Positions 1 through 7,747 of a DNA stretch of 64,000 bases are shown here, piece after piece (within the stretch, counting starts at the first letter, position 1; each line of letters opens with the position of its first letter). This stretch comes from a candidate division CSSED10-310 bacterium (GTDB lineage Bacteria; CSSED10-310). The DNA is taken from positions 181,355 through 245,354 of the forward strand of contig JAFGEQ010000015.1 of NCBI GenBank assembly GCA_016931515.1, written 5' to 3'. The translations under genes and the position numbers were made by a program. The notes beneath the pieces are model-generated. The model was not told the origin of the DNA. It made no database searches and saw only the letters and a program-made list of their open reading frames with translations.

Positions 1-1024
1 AACCCGGTATCCCCGGCGGTAGAACACCGGCGACTGGATATGCCAGACCTTCCTTGATGGCCAGACAGATTTTTTTGCGATCTACAGCGTAATTAAACGC
101 CTGACGCAGCTTTCTATTATTCTGGAACGGTGGCTTCGAATTATTGAAGCCGATATAATAAATTGAAAGGTAAGGCCATACACGGAAATCGTCCGGGTAC
201 CCATCCCTGACAGTTTGAATCTGACCGTTTGGAATTTGATCCAGGAGATCCAGACCTCCCGTTTTATATTCTTCAAAAGCAGTCGGAACGGATTCGATGA
301 TCCGGAATTTAATCACGTCGATGTCCGGCGACCATTGGTAATGTGCCGGGAATTTTCTCAGTGTAATTTCCACATCCTGTTTCCATTCCACGAATTGATA
401 AGGTCCGCATCCCACCGGATGGAGACTGAATTGGGGTCCGGCTTTGTCGCATACCTCCCTGGGAACAATTGAAGCAGCTTCCATACATAGTTGAGCAAGG
501 AAGGGTGCAAAGGGTTCCGTCAATTGAATGCGAATGGTATAGTCATCAAGAACTTCAATTCCCTTTACGGAATCCGCGTCGCGATTCATAAATGCCCGGG
601 CTCCAAGAATCGGGTCCAGCACAAAAGTTCTTCCAGACCGTGTCGCCGGATTCAAAGTCCGTTCGAAGCTGTAGCGAACATCCTCTGCCGTCACCGGTCG
701 ACCGTTATGAAACATGACATCCTGACGAAGATGGAAGATATAGGTATTACCGTCATCAGATATTTCCCATGACGACGCAACCGCCGGGATCACTTCGAGA
801 GACATCGGTTCAAACTGAACCAATCCGTCATTGATTTTCAGAATCACAGCACCAGACGTGGTATCTGTCGATAACGCGGGATCGAGCGTAGGCGGGTTCG
901 TTGCCAGGCGAAAACGAAACTCAACCGGCACGTCAGACACTTCCGAAGTGGTTACGGGTATCAACCATAACACATTTAATAAGAAAACCAGGATTGCCTT
1001 CAAGTTTTGCAGCGTCACACTCAT
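1..1024 (-). CDS. ABC transporter substrate-binding protein, family 5 (peptide/nickel type), C-terminus cut by window edge
   Basis: This is the N-terminal 341 codons of an extracellular solute-binding protein for a peptide-type ABC importer; the 3' end lies outside the window. Reading the minus strand from 1024 gives a hydrophobic leader (LKAILVFLLNVLWLIPVTTS) and then the family hallmarks: NPPTLDPALSTDTTSG near residue 45, GLVQFEP, W.ISDDGNTYIFHLRQDVMFHNG, PVTAEDVRYSFER, and further on GCGPYQFVEW. An in-frame ATG lies at 1024, but the AGGTGG Shine-Dalgarno ends right against it, and a GTG two codons later (1018) has better spacing. It diverges from the glycosyltransferase at 1241. No permease or ATPase gene is visible here. 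Family identity is secure; the substrate is not known. Confidence 0.9.
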   Translation of the reverse strand, partial: MSVTLQNLKAILVFLLNVLWLIPVTTSEVSDVPVEFRFRLATNPPTLDPALSTDTTSGAVILKINDGLVQFEPMSLEVIPAVASSWEISDDGNTYIFHLRQDVMFHNGRPVTAEDVRYSFERTLNPATRSGRTFVLDPILGARAFMNRDADSVKGIEVLDDYTIRIQLTEPFAPFLAQLCMEAASIVPREVCDKAGPQFSLHPVGCGPYQFVEWKQDVEITLRKFPAHYQWSPDIDVIKFRIIESVPTAFEEYKTGGLDLLDQIPNGQIQTVRDGYPDDFRVWPYLSIYYIGFNNSKPPFQNNRKLRQAFNYAVDRKKICLAIKEGLAYPVAGVLPPGIPG

Positions 1025-1204
1025 CCACCTAATGTTGTTTCAGTTAATCCGAAATTCAGAGTAACAGTTTTTCCCGTAAAAATCAGCTATTCCATACAAA
1101 CAGTAGCATTTTAGTTGATCCTTAAGCGGTTGGATGTGAATCTTAGTTTTTGTAAACCGGATGCTACTGCGAAAGGCTATCGGTAGATAAAGAAACAAAC
1201 TGCA

Positions 1205-1232
1205 TTGCTTCTGAGACGAAGCTTGGTATATT
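1205..1232 (+). promoter_or_regulatory. Candidate sigma-70 promoter, leaderless-type, for the 1241 glycosyltransferase
   Basis: TTGCTT (1205-1210), a 16-base spacer and TATATT (1227-1232) end only 8 bases before the ATG at 1241, and no Shine-Dalgarno sequence is visible. If used, transcription would start at or next to the start codon. A similar arrangement is seen before 13590. The rest of the 1025-1240 gap shows a 9-base inverted repeat (CAGTAGCAT at 1101, ATGCTACTG at 1161) and nothing else I recognise. Confidence 0.4.
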
Positions 1233-1240
1233 GATTTGTC

Positions 1241-2533
1241 ATGAAACTGGCGCTCATCGATCAGTCTTTTCATTGGCCACCCACCGGCGGTTCCTGGGTG
1301 GACCTCAGGGAAACAGCGATCCGTCTGAAAAAGCATGGCTTCGAACCCAAGATTTTCGTTCCGCACTGGGAGAGGTGGAATATTCCCGGAGGCCGGATAG
1401 ATATCGACCCGGGTATCCCCGTTGAAGTTCTCCCAATCCGGTCAAAACAATTCAATTTCCGGACATTACCTCGTATCTTTAAAAGTGCCGTAGACTCATG
1501 GAAACCTGATCGAATCATGATCGGAAATTCTTTTTACCTTGCTCCATATATCATCAGCCAATTCCCCGATAAACCGGTTTTCCTTCGGATTTACGCTTAT
1601 GAGTTTGTTTGTCCGAATTATATGAATCTCAGTAAATGTGATGTTTTTAACTGGTACCAAGAAAACCCATTCGGACACATCTGTCCAGGTAATGTGTTCT
1701 CTACACCTTGGGAATGCTGGCGATGCAGTCTTAGACGCATGGCCTGCACCCTGATGGGACATCGCAATCCGGTCGCCGTCGAATACTGGTCCAGTCTTGC
1801 CGCGCTTCCTTTCTTCAATAATCTGATCAGGAAATCCTTGAATTCTTTACAAGGCATTCTGGTGTACAATCCATTTATCCAGAATCTCTTGAAACCTCTG
1901 AAAACGAAGGTTCACGTTGTACCGGCTGGAATTGATACGGATAGATTTACACCGCGTACAAACCAGCGGTCTGGACCGATACGAATACTGCTTACGGGAA
2001 GGCTGGATGATCAACGCAAGGGTTATGACTCTTTCCGGCAATGCATACGCATTTTATCGGAAAGGCGTTCGGATTTCGAAGTATGGGTAACCGATCCCGG
2101 CTCGCTGTCGTCAGATCCCGGAATTCACAATGCCGGATGGACATCCTGGAACAATCTGCCTGATTTATACCGCTCCGCTGATATTGTAATCTGTCCGTCG
2201 ATCTGGCCGGAACCGTTCGGCATTACAGCGTTGGAGGCAATGTCCTCCGGCTTGCCGGTTATCGCCTCAAAAATCGGTGGATTCGAGTATTCTGTTGTCA
2301 ACGGCGTTACAGGTCTTCACTTTATTCCGGGCGACCCCAACGATATGGCCGAAAAAATCGATCTTCTTATTTCGAACCAACATCTTAGAGAACGGATGGG
2401 ACAAGCCGGCAGGGATAGAGTAGTCCATCACTTTCGATGGGACACGATTGTGGATCGATATACAGCACCCATTCTACAGGGGCAATCCCCGGACAAGGGA
2501 GACTGGATCAATCAAGAGCCTGTTATGTCCTAG
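1241..2533 (+). CDS. Glycosyltransferase, GT4 family (GT-B fold)
   Basis: A 430-residue retaining glycosyltransferase, predicted to transfer a sugar from a nucleotide donor during surface glycan synthesis in the cytoplasm. The N-terminal acceptor half opens with a glycine loop (PPTGGSWVDLRE); the C-terminal donor half shows VVPAGIDTDRF, RILLTGRLDDQRKGYD, a PSIWPEPFGITALEAMSSG box with the conserved Glu pair, and HFRWDTIVDRY at the end. A cysteine-rich insertion around residues 120-170 (CPNYMNLSKC, CPGNV, CWRCSLRR) looks like the Cys-motif found in a GT4 subgroup. It is a clear paralogue of the gene at 3002-4300: 24 of the first 29 residues agree. The stop lies one base from the stop of the convergent Smr gene. 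Donor and acceptor are unknown. Confidence 0.92.
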   Translation: MKLALIDQSFHWPPTGGSWVDLRETAIRLKKHGFEPKIFVPHWERWNIPGGRIDIDPGIPVEVLPIRSKQFNFRTLPRIFKSAVDSWKPDRIMIGNSFYLAPYIISQFPDKPVFLRIYAYEFVCPNYMNLSKCDVFNWYQENPFGHICPGNVFSTPWECWRCSLRRMACTLMGHRNPVAVEYWSSLAALPFFNNLIRKSLNSLQGILVYNPFIQNLLKPLKTKVHVVPAGIDTDRFTPRTNQRSGPIRILLTGRLDDQRKGYDSFRQCIRILSERRSDFEVWVTDPGSLSSDPGIHNAGWTSWNNLPDLYRSADIVICPSIWPEPFGITALEAMSSGLPVIASKIGGFEYSVVNGVTGLHFIPGDPNDMAEKIDLLISNQHLRERMGQAGRDRVVHHFRWDTIVDRYTAPILQGQSPDKGDWINQEPVMS

Positions 2534-2534
2534 A

Positions 2535-3005
2535 TCAATGCTGTTTCAAATACGCGATCGTTGCCCCCCATCCTCCATCTTCCTGAGCTGCATCACGAAA
2601 TCGTTCGACGAATGGTTGTCGATTCAGACATGATTGCACAATCCGGCGCTGAACACCTCGTCCCTTGCCGTGAATAATCCGGACTTGCCTAAATCCTTTT
2701 TCCCAGGCTGCCTCCAGATATGCATCCAACACGTCAGCCGTTTCATCCGGTGCATACGTATGAAGATCAATGAATTCCTCTATCGGAACAGCAACTGCAG
2801 CCCCTTCAAATGGATCATGCCATTGTGAGTAATCTGACTCATGTGTATCGGATTGATTTCCATTATCATCGACTCCAAGACCCGATTTATAATAATCATC
2901 TATCTCAGATATCTCAGCATTTGTTTGATGCGAATGTTTTCTTTTATTTGCAGGAAAGAAGATGCACCAAATGTGGTCGAGAAGCAATGCAAACCGGGTC
3001 TTCAT
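2535..3005 (-). CDS. Smr-domain protein (MutS2/Smr type)
   Basis: A 156-residue protein whose C-terminal half (about 75-155) is an Smr domain: the entry motif IDLHTYAPDETADVLDAYLE, then VRIIHGKGRGVQRR, which is the HGKGxG signature, and a closing GGWGATIAYL. Smr domains nick or bind nucleic acids, including recombination intermediates and, in some bacteria, stalled-ribosome mRNA. The N-terminal half is acidic and low in complexity, with no second domain, so this is a stand-alone short Smr protein rather than MutS2. The ATG overlaps the stop of the upstream glycosyltransferase by four bases (ATGA), so it is probably translated with it, an odd partner for a glycosylation gene. Function in this context is unknown. 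Confidence 0.85.
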   Translation of the reverse strand: MKTRFALLLDHIWCIFFPANKRKHSHQTNAEISEIDDYYKSGLGVDDNGNQSDTHESDYSQWHDPFEGAAVAVPIEEFIDLHTYAPDETADVLDAYLEAAWEKGFRQVRIIHGKGRGVQRRIVQSCLNRQPFVERFRDAAQEDGGWGATIAYLKQH

Positions 3006-4300
3006 CCGGTGAGTCCGGGCTGATCCAGCCAGCTTGAAGAAGTGGAAATATGCCCGGAGAGAATGGGCCCTGTGATCCTATCTACGATTGTATCCCAATT
3101 AAACAGCGATTCGACTCGATGACGACCTTGTGTTCCCATGTTGTACGCCAGCAGTGGATCTCCCAAAAGCCGTTCAATGCATGCTGCCAGACCTGCCATA
3201 TCGCCAACAGGAAATAAATATCCGGTTTCCCCGTCGACCACCGTACTTTTCATACCCCCGACTTCGGATGCGATCACAGGAACCCCGCAAGACATGGATT
3301 CAAGAGGAATAATCCCGAATGGTTCCGGCCAGATCGACGGGCATACGACAATGTCAACAGACTGATACAATAATGGCAACTGATCCGAATCTATCCAGCC
3401 GATTGAGCGAACCAGAGGATGTAAAAACTCGGGACGGGGATCCGTAACCAGGGCGTCGAATTGCAGGCCTTTCTTCGACAAAATCTCCAAAGCTCCAGCA
3501 AAGATGCGGAAGCCTTTTCGCGGGTCATCCGCTCTTCCCGGCAACAGGATCCGTGGTTTTGAATTCGGAATCCTGTCCACTGGTCTGAATCGATCGCTGT
3601 CGACTCCGGCTGGAACAACATGGACCGGTGGTCCATACGGCAAAAAAAGATCGCGTATGAATGGATTATATACAATAATGCCATTCAGCTGACTCAGGGA
3701 TGTCCGAACCTTTCGGTGATATCCGGGCAGGAATGCCAGACTTGTAAAATATTCAAATGCCACTTCATTCAGACGGGGTCCGACAAGAGTTGGGAGCATT
3801 CGGCGCAAACCACAGAGCCAGCAGGTGAGCGGTGATTTCGGCAGAGAGGTTCCGCAGAGTATACCGGATGGATTCCTCCGATCCATTTTAAACACATTGC
3901 CGCGGCTCATCCCCATGTAGTTTATACACACCATTTCATGAGCATAAACCCGTAAAAACAATGACGCAGATCCTATCAGCCGGGTTATCAGATGAGGAGC
4001 GAGAAAAAAAGTATTGCCGACAACAATCGTATCGGGGTTCCAGTATCTCACTTCCCTTTCAATCAATTCCGGAGCAGTCCGATGGTTGAACTGGCGCAAA
4101 GTCATCGGAATCAGCGTAACAGGAACTCCCGGATCCTGGCTGATTGATCCGCCTGGAATATGCCATCGATCCAGTCTGGGCGTGAATATCCTCACATCAT
4201 TGCCGGCTCTTTGAAGCCGGAAAGCTGTTTCCCGGAGATCCACCCAGGAACCTCCCCTTGGAGGCCAATGAAATGACTGGTCGACAAAGGCGATTTTCAC
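3002..4300 (-). CDS. Glycosyltransferase, GT4 family (paralogue of 1241-2533)
   Basis: A 432-residue GT-B glycosyltransferase in the middle of a three-gene minus-strand operon, with four-base overlaps at both ends. It starts MKIAFVDQSFHWPPRGGSWV and runs colinear with the 1241 gene, including VVPAGVDSDRF, RILLPGRADDPRKGF and PSIWPEPFGIIPLESMSCG. The cysteine insertion is present but has lost some cysteines (ILCGTS, CWLCGLRR). The two genes face each other with only the Smr gene between them, so they look like an old inverted duplication. It probably adds a sugar to a related acceptor; specificity cannot be read from sequence. Confidence 0.92.
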   Translation of the reverse strand: MKIAFVDQSFHWPPRGGSWVDLRETAFRLQRAGNDVRIFTPRLDRWHIPGGSISQDPGVPVTLIPMTLRQFNHRTAPELIEREVRYWNPDTIVVGNTFFLAPHLITRLIGSASLFLRVYAHEMVCINYMGMSRGNVFKMDRRNPSGILCGTSLPKSPLTCWLCGLRRMLPTLVGPRLNEVAFEYFTSLAFLPGYHRKVRTSLSQLNGIIVYNPFIRDLFLPYGPPVHVVPAGVDSDRFRPVDRIPNSKPRILLPGRADDPRKGFRIFAGALEILSKKGLQFDALVTDPRPEFLHPLVRSIGWIDSDQLPLLYQSVDIVVCPSIWPEPFGIIPLESMSCGVPVIASEVGGMKSTVVDGETGYLFPVGDMAGLAACIERLLGDPLLAYNMGTQGRHRVESLFNWDTIVDRITGPILSGHISTSSSWLDQPGLTG

Positions 4301-5421
4301 CTGCAGCCACCCAGATGCTGATATACCTGAACCAATTTTTGAATATGTTCTTTTGATGAAAATCTTTCAGCCAAGACATTCCGACCGCGAATACCCATCT
4401 GTTCTGCCATGTCAGATCGCTCGAGCAAATATGTCACACGATTAGCAAACATATCCATGTCATCCGGCTTGATGACAAACCCAGTTTCTTCGTTTCGAAG
4501 CCATTCACTGATTCCGCCCACATCGAAGGCAATGACAGGACGGGCTGCGCCCATCGCTTCGAGACCGACAATCCCGAAAGGTTCCGGATATGTGCTTGGG
4601 AAAACGACCAGACGACTCCAGCAGTAATGCTGAATAAGCTCACTGGAAGGCAGCGAACCCAGAAACTCAACATTGATCCCGCGATCGAACGCGATTGTTT
4701 CAAGGCGACGCCGTTCCGGCCCATCGCCGGCTATTCTCAGCTGGAACGGTATTGTAACTCGCGAAAGAATGTCGAACAATTTTTCAAATCCCTTACCTTT
4801 TACCAGGCGTCCCGCTGTAAAAATTCGCTTTTCGGCAGGGAGGGGCGGAGGGTTATCCGAGGGAGGGTCGTAGAAGTACGGGACAACATCCAGTTGCACT
4901 GACGCCGGCAGGATCGGGCGGATCATTCTCTCCATGTAATGGCTCATGACCCAGACGACCGGAAAACGGCGTAAAACGCTGACAGCGCTGCGATCTGCCA
5001 TGAAGCGGTAGAGTGATGAAGGGTTGAGCGAAAAGCAACCGTGCCGAAAACAATGAACCGATAGAGACCGGTCGCATATTTTTCCGGTATCCGGCTGAAT
5101 TCTCAAGGGAGTGCAGAACGGTCGGAATTCATGGATGCTCTTCAGGCACGGCTTGATCTTGATCAAGAACTGCAGAATTTTAAAATTGTTAATGTTATGC
5201 ACGTGAATGACATCGGGAGAGAACTGTCTGATATAAGTGGCTAATTTTGAGATATTATAGCGTGTATTACTCAGTGCCTGGAGAGGGTGGTTGCCGGGGT
5301 TGAATTTCTGGATGAACAGACCGTTATTATATCCAAGCGAATCCAGGGCATTTATAACCCTGCTGATGTAGGTTTCCGTTCCGCCACCTTCAGATGAATT
5401 GTTTATATGAAGAATTTTCAC
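4297..5421 (-). CDS. Glycosyltransferase, GT4 family, with Cys-rich motif
   Basis: A 374-residue GT4 enzyme, first gene of the operon that continues into 4300 and 3005. The N-terminal MKILHINNSSEGGGTETYIS is the usual GT-B acceptor-domain opening. Residues about 95-135 carry a CTPLRI...GKIC...HCFRHGCF pattern, the four-cysteine arrangement common in one GT4 subgroup. The donor domain has RIFTAGRLVKGKGFEKLFD, GDGPERRRLE, PSTYPEPFGIVGLEAMGAAR and the closing RFSSKEHIQKLVQVY. It is more distant from the other two than they are from each other. A cytoplasmic role in surface polysaccharide or glycolipid synthesis is inferred. Confidence 0.92.
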   Translation of the reverse strand: MKILHINNSSEGGGTETYISRVINALDSLGYNNGLFIQKFNPGNHPLQALSNTRYNISKLATYIRQFSPDVIHVHNINNFKILQFLIKIKPCLKSIHEFRPFCTPLRIQPDTGKICDRSLSVHCFRHGCFSLNPSSLYRFMADRSAVSVLRRFPVVWVMSHYMERMIRPILPASVQLDVVPYFYDPPSDNPPPLPAEKRIFTAGRLVKGKGFEKLFDILSRVTIPFQLRIAGDGPERRRLETIAFDRGINVEFLGSLPSSELIQHYCWSRLVVFPSTYPEPFGIVGLEAMGAARPVIAFDVGGISEWLRNEETGFVIKPDDMDMFANRVTYLLERSDMAEQMGIRGRNVLAERFSSKEHIQKLVQVYQHLGGCR

Positions 5422-5496
5422 GAATTAACATCTTTCATTACCGTCGGGGATCCCTCCGATATCCGGATCATCGTTGAGTGTAGGCACGGCGTCGAA

Positions 5497-6486
5497 TCAA
5501 GTCAAACGTATGTCTTTCGTGCAATCGTTATCGGAAGTTCCGGCTTCTTTTTCCTTATGAGAGACCAATGATTTCAAAGCGCTATCAATATCCGGGTACC
5601 CGAATTCGAAATTTTCGGCGTTGAGATGTCGGGGGGACACATGCTGTGAAGCCAGAACCAACTCGTCAACCATGCCGTCAAGCATTATTCTGAGAAGGCG
5701 GACAGGTGGAGCAGGAATTAATCGACGGTGTAACAGAGTCGCCAGTTTTTTCATATATTCACGACTCCGGACAGGAACCGGAGCTACGGCATTAAAAACT
5801 CCGTGCATTTTCTCATTGTTAACCATCATACTGATGATCTTCACCGCGTCATCGATGTGGATCCACGACATCCAGTTGGAGCCTGGGCCGATCACGCTAC
5901 CCAGGTAATGTCTTACGAGACATGCGGTGGTCCGGTGCAAGCCACCGCCCCTTCCGAGAACAACACCAAAGCGAAGTATGACAATGCGGGTATCAACCTC
6001 TATCTGAAGGGATTCCAGAGCTGCTTCCCACTGACGAACGACTTCGGCCAGGAAACCTTCTCCGGATGGTGTGTTTTCATCTGCATTTATCGGTGTTCGC
6101 GTTCCATAGAAGCCGACAGCCGATGCCTGTATCAGGCAAAGAGGTGGTTTTGCTGCGGAGGATATCGCCGCTGCGATGGCCTGAGTGCAGCGGACCCGAC
6201 TATCCAGAATCGACCTGCGAACAGCTTGGGTCCACCGACCGGACGCTAAATTTCTTCCGGACAGGTTGATTACTGCATCGGCACCGTTTATGGCATAATG
6301 CCAGCCTGTCGAGTTGTCCGACCACTCCATCATTTTAACACGACTGAAAAGTTCATCGTCTTTGTATTTACGCGGATTTCTACTCAATACTGTAACGGCG
6401 GCACCTTCTTCCAGGAACCGATGTACCAGCGACCGACCTATGAACCCGGTTCCGCCCGTTATTACAATTTGCTTCCCTTCAGACAA
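5497..6486 (-). CDS. TIGR01777 / SDR39U1-family NAD(P)-dependent epimerase-like protein
   Basis: A 329-residue atypical short-chain dehydrogenase related to E. coli YfcH. The Rossmann loop is VITGGTGFIGRSLVHRFLEE near residue 10; DAVINLSGRNLASGRW at about 70 and the SAVGFYG segment are family signatures, and the C-terminal part has the DUF1731-like HVSPRHLNAENFEFGYPDID. Substrate and physiological role are not established for the family. It sits 13 bases from the end of cinA on the same strand, so it may be co-transcribed with cinA and the asparagine-synthase-like gene. The Lys/acid-rich last 20 residues look like an ordinary tail. Confidence 0.9.
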   Translation of the reverse strand: MSEGKQIVITGGTGFIGRSLVHRFLEEGAAVTVLSRNPRKYKDDELFSRVKMMEWSDNSTGWHYAINGADAVINLSGRNLASGRWTQAVRRSILDSRVRCTQAIAAAISSAAKPPLCLIQASAVGFYGTRTPINADENTPSGEGFLAEVVRQWEAALESLQIEVDTRIVILRFGVVLGRGGGLHRTTACLVRHYLGSVIGPGSNWMSWIHIDDAVKIISMMVNNEKMHGVFNAVAPVPVRSREYMKKLATLLHRRLIPAPPVRLLRIMLDGMVDELVLASQHVSPRHLNAENFEFGYPDIDSALKSLVSHKEKEAGTSDNDCTKDIRLT

Positions 6487-6499
6487 TGTGTAATTCCTT

Positions 6500-7747
6500 C
6501 TATGCAGTTGAATTTTTCAGCAACTTTCTCCGCAGCAGGTTGAGAGCAGCCTGTGCAAATCGCTGCTTGTTCATTTCCCGGTTGATATTAAACATGACTC
6601 GATCGGAAACAATACCCTGAGGACCCGCGACTGCAATAAAAGCCAGACCGACGGGCTTGGACGGTGTTCCACCGCCGGGTCCTGCGATACCGGTAGTGGA
6701 TACGCCAAAATCAGTTTTCATAGCATCTCTGATACCGGCAGCCATCGCTTCTGCAACTTCAACACTCACTGCTCCTGCCTTGTCCAGTAACGTTTCAGGC
6801 ACTCCAAGGATTTTTTCCTTGATCTCGTTACTGTAACTGACGATACCGCCCATAAAATATCTCGAACTTCCCGGAACGCTTGTCAGACGGTCCGCCAGCA
6901 GACCCCCGGTACAACTTTCCGCTACGGATACCGTGTATCCTCTGCTGGATAGTTCACGTCCCAGAATCTCCTCAAGTGTGTCTTCACCCACGGCCACAAT
7001 CCACTCACCGATATCCTCCTGCGTCATCGAGAGAGCAGAGTTCATTCTTATCCGCGCGTCATCCGGATCGAGACTTCTAACAGTCAGGCGGAGTTCGACT
7101 CCGGTAACCTTCGGCAGAACAGCTACATCGGCCAACGCTCTCACATCATTCAGTCTTTTAAAAACTGTAACGAGTTTGGATTCTATGATACCGGTTGTCT
7201 TTATTTTCCGGATCAGAATTGTGTCATCACCTGTGAGTGTTCTGATATATGGAACAACGGAATCGGTCATCATCCGCTCCATTTCAAAAGGAACACCGGG
7301 CATGGCGATGAGAACTTTTCCGGCTCGCTGAAATCGGATCCCGAATGCAGATCCAAGTTCGTTTCGAATCAACTCCGCACCGGTAGGGATAAGTCCCTGA
7401 TTTCGGACGATATCCGGCATTTCCATACCTCTTGCATCAAATCGGGACTTTATTTCATCGACAATTTCCGTATGGAACGTGTAATCGACTCCGAAGAATC
7501 GGCATAAAGCATCCTTGGTAATATCATCATGAGTGGGTCCGAGACCGCCGGTTGTCAGAACTAGGTCTACGCGATTCCATGCGGCTTCCAAAGCACTCTG
7601 CATCCGTTCCAGGTTGTCTCCTACCGATGTCAACCATTGAACATCCACATTGATTTCCGACATTAGCCGCCCGATGAAGGCAGCATTGTTATTCACGGTC
7701 TGCCCGACAAGTAACTCATCTCCGATGGACACGATTTCAGCTTTCAT
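6500..7747 (-). CDS. cinA: CinA: nicotinamide-nucleotide amidase / competence-damage-inducible protein
   Basis: A 415-residue CinA with both standard domains. The N-terminal molybdopterin-binding-like (COG1058) domain begins MKAEIVSIGDELLVGQ and has TTGGLGPTHDDITKD; the C-terminal domain has VAESCTGGLLADRLTSVPGS and the TGIAGPGGGTPSKPVGL loop of the NMN/pyridine-nucleotide amidase. The family recycles nicotinamide mononucleotide and has an ADP-ribose pyrophosphatase activity in some members. The open frame extends 48 codons further upstream, but that extension lies inside the next gene and has no similarity to CinA, so I place the start at 7747, where it overlaps the preceding gene by 11 bases. 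Confidence 0.95.
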   Translation of the reverse strand: MKAEIVSIGDELLVGQTVNNNAAFIGRLMSEINVDVQWLTSVGDNLERMQSALEAAWNRVDLVLTTGGLGPTHDDITKDALCRFFGVDYTFHTEIVDEIKSRFDARGMEMPDIVRNQGLIPTGAELIRNELGSAFGIRFQRAGKVLIAMPGVPFEMERMMTDSVVPYIRTLTGDDTILIRKIKTTGIIESKLVTVFKRLNDVRALADVAVLPKVTGVELRLTVRSLDPDDARIRMNSALSMTQEDIGEWIVAVGEDTLEEILGRELSSRGYTVSVAESCTGGLLADRLTSVPGSSRYFMGGIVSYSNEIKEKILGVPETLLDKAGAVSVEVAEAMAAGIRDAMKTDFGVSTTGIAGPGGGTPSKPVGLAFIAVAGPQGIVSDRVMFNINREMNKQRFAQAALNLLRRKLLKNSTA

